From contig JAJXZK010000340.1 of NCBI GenBank assembly GCA_021780095.1, positions 1 to 12,539 of the forward strand: a DNA stretch of 12,539 nucleotides. Direction: 5' to 3'. The notes below the pieces were generated by a model. That model was not told the origin of the DNA and did not search any database. It saw only the letters and a list, made by a program, of their open reading frames with translations. Position numbers and translations under genes: made by a program. Source of the stretch: Acidobacteriota bacterium. Its GTDB lineage: Bacteria > Acidobacteriota > Terriglobia > Terriglobales > Acidobacteriaceae. Of the stretch, positions 7,499 to 12,539 are shown in pieces. Every line of letters starts with the position of its first letter. Positions within the stretch are counted from its first letter, which is position 1.

Positions 7499-10400
7499 AT
7501 GCCACGCACTTCAACCCCATTGGAGTTGACCCTGATGCATGCCCTGGGATTTCCGTCTCACTCTGTTCCTACACACTCCTGGAAGGTCGCGGCCTTGCTA
7601 GCGCCGCAGGACCATTGCTCGCGACGCTGCTCCATAGGAACATGGCTGCTCTCGGTGTTTGCAATCCTGGCCGTCCTCGTGTCTTGTTCACGGGCCGTCT
7701 ACGCAGCCACCTACACCGTGACGGATTTGACGGACAATCCAGCAGACACGGGTTCGCTGCGCTATGCGGTGAATACGGCCGTCAGCGGAGATCAGATTAG
7801 CTTTGCACCGAATGTCATCGGGACAATCACGCTGACCAACGGCCCTCTGGCGGTGAACACCAATGTGACGATTCAGGGTACGGGCGCGAGCCTGCTGACC
7901 ATCTCCGGAAACCACGCTTCGCCGGTATTCACAATCTATGCCCCGGGCACGGTAAATCTATCCGGAATGATGATCGCGAACGGCAACAACACGAACAACG
8001 GCGGAGGCATCGACCACATCTTTACCAGCGGCACGTTGACGGTGGACAAATGCGCTTTCTCGGGCAATACCACGGCCGCTGGCGGTGGCGCGATCGCAAA
8101 TGGCGGCGTCCTGGTGGTTTCCAACAGCACGTTTGCCGGCAACACGGCCGGATCCGGTGGCGTTGGCGCCGGCATCTTCAACAATGGCGGCACGACGAGC
8201 ATTGAAAACAGTACGTTTTCTGGAAACAGTTCACCCGTTGGCCCTGGCGGCGGCATTTTTAATAACGGTACGATGACCGTAAGCAACACCACGATCGCCG
8301 GGAATACGGGCGCCGGCATTTTCAGCAATGGCGGTGGTCCTACGGTGACGTTGTCCAACACCATCGTGGCCGGCAATACCGGCATCGACTGCGATGGCTG
8401 CGGCACGCAAAGCACTAACAACATGATCGGCGGCACACCCGATCTTGGTCCGCTGCAATTTAACGGAGGTGCCATAGCAACCATGATGCCGCTGCCGGGC
8501 AGCCCCGCGATTGGCGCTGGATTGGGCAGCACGCTAGCTTCCGATGAGCGCGGCTTTGTCCGCTCAACGGGAACCGGCGTAGCGAGCGATCTGGGGGCTG
8601 TACAGACGAATTATTTGACCGTAACCACTTTGAACGACTCCACCGAAGCGGGAACTTGTACCAGTGGTGCGGCCTGCTCGCTTCGGGATGCAATCAACCT
8701 GGCGAACAGCGACGGTTCGGGCGACATTGTGTTTCAGTCGGGCCTGACAGGAACTATTCCGCTGACCGGCATATTGCCTTCGATTACCGCAGACACAAAT
8801 ATCGCCGGACCGGGTGCCAAACTGCTCAGCATCTCCGGAGGCGGCAATTCTTCTGTAATGGATATTCCCAACATAGCCACCAGAGTCAATGTAAGCGGCG
8901 TGAGCATTATCTACGGAAACGACCCAATCACTAAGACTGCCGCCATTTCCAACAGTGGCATCTTGGGGGTAGAAAACACTGTTTTCTCAGGTGATGAGGG
9001 GGACAACGGCGGGGCCGTGTTCAACGTCGGAGTCTTGGGCGTGGAGAATTCTACCTTTTCCAGCGATTTTGCTACCTACGGCGGCGGTATCGACAACCAG
9101 GGTACACTCGTACTCGCCAATAGCACCTTTACGGGCAATCGAGCTTATAACGGGGATGGCGGCGGCATCGAAAATAGCGGCAATGCCATGGTGTTCGACA
9201 GCACGTTCACGGGCAACGAGGTTCTGAATGGTGCAGTTGGCGGCGGCATGGACAGCAGCGGAGGTCGGCTCACGGTGACCAACAGTATCGTCACCGGAAA
9301 TATGAACCTGAATACGAACACAGAGGACGACTGCAACAATTGCACCCAAAACGGCCCGATGCTTATTGGCGGCGTGAATCCGCAGCTCGGCGCGCAGGCC
9401 TATAACGGAGTCGGCGCCATGGTGCAGACAATGTTGCCGTTGCCGGGCAGCCCGGCTATCCAGGCGGGAGATCCGACGCAATTGCCTGTAGGTTTGACGA
9501 TCGATGAACGCGGCTTCGCGCGGCTGACGGGCGGAAAATTAGACTTAGGGGCGGCCCAGACCAACTACACTTCGGTGCAGTTTGTGCAGCAGCCGACAAA
9601 TACCTCCTTCAACGTGCCAATCACCCCTGCCGTGACGCTTGAAGTACTGGAAACGAACAGCAATCTTCCAGCGCCCAACAATACGGATGTAGTGGATAAC
9701 GTTCCCATCACGTTGACCCTGAATGGTTCTGGAACACTCGGCGGAACGCTGACGCAGACGACCTCCGGAGTGGCCAGCTTCGGCGATTTGACGGTGAGCT
9801 CTCCGGGCACGGGCGACACCTTGTCTACGAGCTTGACAGTAACGCCAGCCGGCGTGACTCCCGCGCAGACGCTGACAGCGACCAGCAATCCCTTTGACAT
9901 CACGCTGGTGACGTCGACAGTGAGCTTCAATCCGCCGCTGCCCGCAAGCGTCACCTATGGCGTGGCGCCCCTCACCTTAAAGGCGACGACAGTCTCCTCA
10001 GGCACGCCGACGGGGCAAACAGTCGGCTTCCATGTGAACTCCGGGCCGGCAACGATCAGCGGCAATGTTCTTACAATTACTGGTGCGGGAACCGTTGTGG
10101 CGGAGGTGGACGCGGCCGCCAACGGAACCTATGCCGCATCCTCTGCAACGTCCTCGATTACAGTCATACAAGCCGCCTCGCAACTGGCGTTGACAGCTTC
10201 GACTGCCCAGGCCCCCGTGGGGAGCTCGGTGACTTTGACGGCGACGGCAAGTTCGCTTTCCGGAACGCCGACCGGCACTGTCTCGTTTCTCTCTGGTGGC
10301 ACAACTCTGGGAACCGGTACGTTGAACGCCCAAGGGGTAGCTACGCTCGCCGTGACTACACTTCCAGCGGGTTCAAACACCATCACGGCCACCTATCCCG

Positions 10401-11035
10401 GCGATACCGACTTCAGTGGATCGCAAGCGCAACTCGCGGGGGCCATTGTCGTCGGCATACCCGGGTTCGCGATGACTTCCAGCAATGTGAGTCTTACCGT
10501 TAAGGCCGGTTCCACCGGCAATGTCACCCTGACGCTGACCCCAACATTTGGATATACCGGCTCGCTAACCTTCGCCTGCGCTGGAATGCCAGGAGCATCC
10601 ACCTGCGCGTTCCAGCCTGCCACCGTTCAGTTCGACGGCTCGGGCAATCCTGTACAGGTCACCGTGACGATGAAGATTGCCGCCGCGCAATTCCTCTCTC
10701 GCGGGACCCAGGTGGCGAGGCTGCTTCCATTGATTCCGCTGGGCGGATTGCCCATACTTCCGGCTGCGGTCTTGTGGCTCCCGGAAACCGACGATCTGTC
10801 GGACCTGAGAATCGCCGGAGTCCAAGACGATTCGATCAACCTTCGTTCCAAGCCGCATCGCTGGATCCGGATCGGCATGCTCGTGCTCTTCGCAATGGGC
10901 CTGCTGGGAATGCTGTTCGGGTGCGCCGGACAGGCGGTCACACCCACCGGTGGCCAGTACAACGTCACCATCACGGCAGCGGGAGCGGGAGCAACCAACC
11001 AGACTGTGGCCGTTCATCTGAACGTAACTGCGTAG
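7499..11035 (+). CDS. Large exported beta-helix and Ig-like repeat protein with C-terminal membrane/lipobox segment
   Basis: The 1178-residue protein has a signal peptide ending at AVYA (about 69/70). Two tandem pectate-lyase-like right-handed beta-helix units follow (about 71-372 and 373-692). Each is built of roughly 25-residue NSTFxGN...GGGIxN turns, as in Chlamydia Pmp-type repeats. The second begins with a CSLRDAI motif (393-399), the mark of CSLREA-type domains. Each ends in a choice-of-anchor-Q-like segment with DCxxC (Cys298/301 and 612/615), PLPGSPAI and DERGF. Ig-like domains follow at about 693-800, 805-890 and 892-985. A last one (986-1060) is interrupted by two hydrophobic stretches (about 1072-1093 and 1121-1141), the second ending in LFGC, before the closing strands (1152-1178). 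Surface adhesion or matrix binding is an inference from this fold; no catalytic motif is seen. ATG at 7535 (residue 13) has GGAG nine bases upstream and may be the true start; the ATG at 7499 has only a weak GGAA. The gene stands alone. Confidence 0.85.
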   Translation: MPRTSTPLELTLMHALGFPSHSVPTHSWKVAALLAPQDHCSRRCSIGTWLLSVFAILAVLVSCSRAVYAATYTVTDLTDNPADTGSLRYAVNTAVSGDQISFAPNVIGTITLTNGPLAVNTNVTIQGTGASLLTISGNHASPVFTIYAPGTVNLSGMMIANGNNTNNGGGIDHIFTSGTLTVDKCAFSGNTTAAGGGAIANGGVLVVSNSTFAGNTAGSGGVGAGIFNNGGTTSIENSTFSGNSSPVGPGGGIFNNGTMTVSNTTIAGNTGAGIFSNGGGPTVTLSNTIVAGNTGIDCDGCGTQSTNNMIGGTPDLGPLQFNGGAIATMMPLPGSPAIGAGLGSTLASDERGFVRSTGTGVASDLGAVQTNYLTVTTLNDSTEAGTCTSGAACSLRDAINLANSDGSGDIVFQSGLTGTIPLTGILPSITADTNIAGPGAKLLSISGGGNSSVMDIPNIATRVNVSGVSIIYGNDPITKTAAISNSGILGVENTVFSGDEGDNGGAVFNVGVLGVENSTFSSDFATYGGGIDNQGTLVLANSTFTGNRAYNGDGGGIENSGNAMVFDSTFTGNEVLNGAVGGGMDSSGGRLTVTNSIVTGNMNLNTNTEDDCNNCTQNGPMLIGGVNPQLGAQAYNGVGAMVQTMLPLPGSPAIQAGDPTQLPVGLTIDERGFARLTGGKLDLGAAQTNYTSVQFVQQPTNTSFNVPITPAVTLEVLETNSNLPAPNNTDVVDNVPITLTLNGSGTLGGTLTQTTSGVASFGDLTVSSPGTGDTLSTSLTVTPAGVTPAQTLTATSNPFDITLVTSTVSFNPPLPASVTYGVAPLTLKATTVSSGTPTGQTVGFHVNSGPATISGNVLTITGAGTVVAEVDAAANGTYAASSATSSITVIQAASQLALTASTAQAPVGSSVTLTATASSLSGTPTGTVSFLSGGTTLGTGTLNAQGVATLAVTTLPAGSNTITATYPGDTDFSGSQAQLAGAIVVGIPGFAMTSSNVSLTVKAGSTGNVTLTLTPTFGYTGSLTFACAGMPGASTCAFQPATVQFDGSGNPVQVTVTMKIAAAQFLSRGTQVARLLPLIPLGGLPILPAAVLWLPETDDLSDLRIAGVQDDSINLRSKPHRWIRIGMLVLFAMGLLGMLFGCAGQAVTPTGGQYNVTITAAGAGATNQTVAVHLNVTA

Positions 11036-11144
11036 TTTTATGTAGCGTTCAAGCCACGGTCTAGATTCTGGCTCCATCGGCACAAGCGCGGGCAATCCGC
11101 ATCCTTGTCGGGTCTGGGGATGGATGCGGTGGCGCCAACCCCGA

Positions 11145-11150
11145 TACAAT
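11145..11150 (+). promoter_or_regulatory. Possible -10 element of the thioredoxin/DsbD-alpha unit
   Basis: TACAAT (11145-11150) matches the -10 consensus at five of six positions and would start a transcript about 42 bases before the ATG at 11199. No acceptable -35 is found at 16-18 bases upstream, so only the hexamer supports it. The rest of the 163-base gap (11036-11198) shows no clear terminator for the preceding gene. Confidence 0.25.
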
Positions 11151-11187
11151 AGAGAGTTGGATCCCCAGCCCATTGGCGCACGGGATC

Positions 11188-11193
11188 AAGGAG
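11188..11193 (+). promoter_or_regulatory. Ribosome-binding site that fixes the start of the TlpA-like gene
   Basis: AAGGAG, five bases before the ATG at 11199, is the clearest ribosome-binding site in the window. It selects this start over an in-frame ATG at 11124, which would place 25 polar, arginine-rich residues before the membrane anchor. Confidence 0.8.
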
Positions 11194-11198
11194 TGGGA

Positions 11199-11861
11199 AT
11201 GAAGCGCAGCGCAATGGTTGTCCTGATTCTGGTGGCAGGCGTCACCGCCATGGTCTGGTCTGGAGTGATGGCGTACCGGATGAGAAAGGCGATGAATACC
11301 ACCCCGGCGTCGCAGACCGTGTCGCCAGAGCTACGCAAGTTTCTCGGTGAGCCTTCCACGAACTCGGGGAATAGTCCTGCGACGACCTCCAGCGCGGATG
11401 TAAACTCGCCAGCAGCCCAGGGGCTGCCCGATTTTCGGGAGAAGGCCGCTCCGTCCTTCACTTTAAAGAGCGTCGATGGCAAGACCGTCTCCCTCTCGGA
11501 TTACAAGGGAAAGGCCGTTTTGCTGAATTTCTGGGCCACCTGGTGCGGCCCCTGCAAGCTGGAAATGCCGTGGCTGATCCAAATGCAGAACAAATATGCC
11601 TCCAAGGGTTTTACCGTGCTCGGCATTTCTGAGGATGACGGGTCGACCAAAGAGGTCAGCGATTTTATGGCGAAAATGGGCGTCGATTATCCCGTGCTGA
11701 TGTACAACGATCAGCTGAATAAGGCCTACGGCGGCATCGACTATCTGCCGACGTCCTATTACATCGGGCGCGATGGCAAGGTGATCATCGAATCTGGTGG
11801 GCTGATTTCCGAAAGCGAAATGGAAGCCAATATTCAAAAAATTCTCGCCACGGGGGCTTGA
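11199..11861 (+). CDS. Membrane-anchored TlpA/ResA-like thiol:disulfide oxidoreductase
   Basis: The 220-residue protein has an N-terminal membrane anchor or uncleaved signal (about 5-25), followed by a low-complexity Ser/Thr/Pro/Asn linker (about 33-75) and a thioredoxin-fold domain of the TlpA/ResA/AhpC-TSA type (about 83-218). The active site is WCGPC (Cys116 and Cys119) in NFWATWCGPCKLEMPWL, and the cis-proline loop is YLPTSYYIG (Pro184). The family works outside the cytoplasm, reducing disulfides for example in cytochrome c maturation or in metal-site assembly. It must receive electrons from a membrane partner such as CcdA or DsbD. The next gene begins about two bases after this stop and encodes a DsbD alpha-like domain, so the two are almost surely co-transcribed and act in one thiol-exchange route. 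The specific substrate cannot be told from sequence. Confidence 0.92.
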   Translation: MKRSAMVVLILVAGVTAMVWSGVMAYRMRKAMNTTPASQTVSPELRKFLGEPSTNSGNSPATTSSADVNSPAAQGLPDFREKAAPSFTLKSVDGKTVSLSDYKGKAVLLNFWATWCGPCKLEMPWLIQMQNKYASKGFTVLGISEDDGSTKEVSDFMAKMGVDYPVLMYNDQLNKAYGGIDYLPTSYYIGRDGKVIIESGGLISESEMEANIQKILATGA

Positions 11862-11863
11862 GC

Positions 11864-12397
11864 GTGTCAGGAGGAAAGTCAGCGGTTGTTTTCATATTGG
11901 CTGCAGGAATCGTGTGCGCAGGCGCCTCCCTGGGGCAGGCGGGATGGCAGCCCGGTCCGCGTGGCATCGGCTTTGGCGCACCCAGATCGAAACAATGGGT
12001 GCAGATGATTTCTTCGCCGCAAGTTGCCGTCAAGGCCACCCCACCCGTCGCTGCTCCAAAAGCGGTTGAGCTGCGATTCACTGTCCAGCAGGGATTGCAT
12101 ATCAATTCTCATTCGCCGCATTCGGAGTTCCTGATTCCGACGACGCTGACCCTCGAGAAGACGCCCGGCGTTGAAATTGCTCAAGTTGATTATCCCCCTG
12201 GGGTGGATTATCACTTCGAATTCTCTCCGAAAGATGCGCTCAGCGTGTATACGGGCGAGTTTGCCGTAGCTGTCCGGCTCCATGCGCGTGCCGGTCATTA
12301 TGCCATGCATGGCCAACTGCACTACCAGGCCTGCGACAACAAAGCCTGCAATCCGCCGCAGACGCTTCCCGTGCAGTTGGATGTAACAGCCCGCTAG
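11864..12397 (+). CDS. Stand-alone DsbD N-terminal (alpha) domain protein, exported
   Basis: From GTG at 11864 the product has 177 residues: a hydrophobic signal segment (about 6-25), a Pro/Gly-rich linker, then a DsbD-alpha immunoglobulin-like domain (about 60-177). The diagnostic stretch is HYQACDNKACNPPQTLPVQL, with the redox Cys pair 157/162 (C-X4-C); E. coli DsbD has C-X5-C in the equivalent YQGCADAGFCYPP. VYTGEFAV (128-135) lies where the cap loop is expected. In DsbD this domain takes electrons from the membrane part and passes them to periplasmic proteins. Here the membrane and C-terminal thioredoxin parts are absent, and the protein ends cleanly with tandem stops (TAG TAA). An alternative TTG start at 11858 overlaps the previous stop. 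The preceding TlpA-like gene could supply the missing thioredoxin domain. An IS630-type element begins just downstream. Confidence 0.85.
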   Translation: MSGGKSAVVFILAAGIVCAGASLGQAGWQPGPRGIGFGAPRSKQWVQMISSPQVAVKATPPVAAPKAVELRFTVQQGLHINSHSPHSEFLIPTTLTLEKTPGVEIAQVDYPPGVDYHFEFSPKDALSVYTGEFAVAVRLHARAGHYAMHGQLHYQACDNKACNPPQTLPVQLDVTAR

Positions 12398-12417
12398 TAA
12401 TATTCGACAAAACCTTA

Positions 12418-12539
12418 GAGCATTTTCTGTAATGATGTAGACTGTCTCTGGCGAGACTCTGCGGCGATGGAATCGATGGCGAAAGCGTATGGGGATGATC
12501 TGCGCCGTAAGTTTCTGTTGGCCTACGATCAGGGCGAGG
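12418..12539 (+). mobile_element. Left end of an IS630-family insertion sequence (truncated by the window edge)
   Basis: The start of an IS630-type transposase gene lies at 12476, preceded by about 60 bases of AT-richer non-coding sequence unlike the flanking genes. IS630 elements insert at TA. A TA at 12416-12417 followed by GAGCATTTTCTG is a plausible left terminus, but the right end is outside the window, so the terminal inverted repeat cannot be checked. The insertion lies after the stop of the DsbD-alpha gene and does not break it. Confidence 0.5.
12476..12539 (+). CDS. IS630-family transposase, first 21 codons (runs off the right edge)
   Basis: The visible residues include MAKAYGDDLRRKFLLAYDQG, the usual opening of IS630-family transposases: the first helix of the helix-turn-helix DNA-binding region, DDLRRKxL.AYxxGEG. 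An in-frame ATG at 12467 would add MES; the second ATG fits the family better. The DDE catalytic domain lies outside the window, so intactness is unknown. Confidence 0.75.
   Translation, partial: MAKAYGDDLRRKFLLAYDQGE

Noticed and set aside
7936..8532. 198-codon minus-strand frame rich in Pro, Val and Leu
   Set aside because: It mirrors the NSTFxGN/GGG repeats of the beta-helix gene; the apparent repeats are the complement of those codons.
11124..11198. N-terminal extension of the TlpA-like protein from ATG at 11124
   Set aside because: It would put a charged 25-residue segment before the membrane anchor, and a strong AAGGAG with correct spacing points to the ATG at 11199.
1..12539. CRISPR arrays, tRNA/rRNA genes, toxin-antitoxin or phage-defence modules
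   Set aside because: No regularly spaced repeats, tRNA-like folds or recognisable defence proteins were seen on either strand.

Overview
The window reads as a chromosomal segment from a Gram-negative, high-GC bacterium, most likely an Acidobacteriota (Terriglobia-type) genome. I infer this from three things: the style of the secreted beta-helix/Ig-like protein, whose C-terminal Ig-like domain is interrupted by a membrane/lipobox segment; a KpsF/KdsD-type isomerase, which implies Kdo/LPS; and the form of the prolyl-tRNA synthetase N-terminus. No search was run, so the phylum is an inference.

Positions 1-7145 hold four genes, all on the minus strand. In transcription order they are: an arabinose-5-phosphate isomerase (7145-6093, KpsF/KdsD type, SIS + two CBS domains); a bacterial prolyl-tRNA synthetase with an editing insertion (5864-4017); a class A penicillin-binding protein of the PBP1b type (3925-1205); and the N-terminal 357 residues of a copper/heavy-metal P1B-type ATPase that leaves the window at position 1. 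The last carries three YHS modules followed by two CPMxPE/CPICGM heavy-metal-binding modules before its first membrane helices. Gaps of 228, 91 and 133 bases separate the genes. The copA and kpsF leaders each contain a readable sigma-70-like promoter, and the copA one is overlapped by an 8-bp inverted repeat.

Positions 7146-7498 form a divergent intergenic region with the kpsF promoter and a long imperfect inverted repeat. Positions 7499-11035 (plus strand) encode an 1178-residue exported protein: signal peptide, two tandem right-handed beta-helix units each ending in a choice-of-anchor-Q-like segment, three Ig-like domains, then a final Ig-like domain split by a two-helix membrane insertion that ends in a lipobox-like LFGC.

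Positions 11199-12397 (plus strand) are a two-gene unit: a membrane-anchored TlpA/ResA-like thioredoxin with WCGPC, followed after two bases by a stand-alone exported DsbD N-terminal (alpha) domain protein. Together they look like the periplasmic part of an extracytoplasmic thiol-reduction pathway, without the membrane electron carrier (DsbD beta/CcdA) in view. The window closes with the left end and first codons of an IS630-family transposase.

Most of the window is ordinary housekeeping and envelope biology. The items most worth a second look are the 3xYHS+2xHMBD copper ATPase N-terminus, the operator-like repeat over its promoter, the split Ig domain with internal lipobox, the structured element in the divergent region, and the stand-alone DsbD-alpha/TlpA pair next to an IS element. 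I did not find a clearly new defence or metabolic system.
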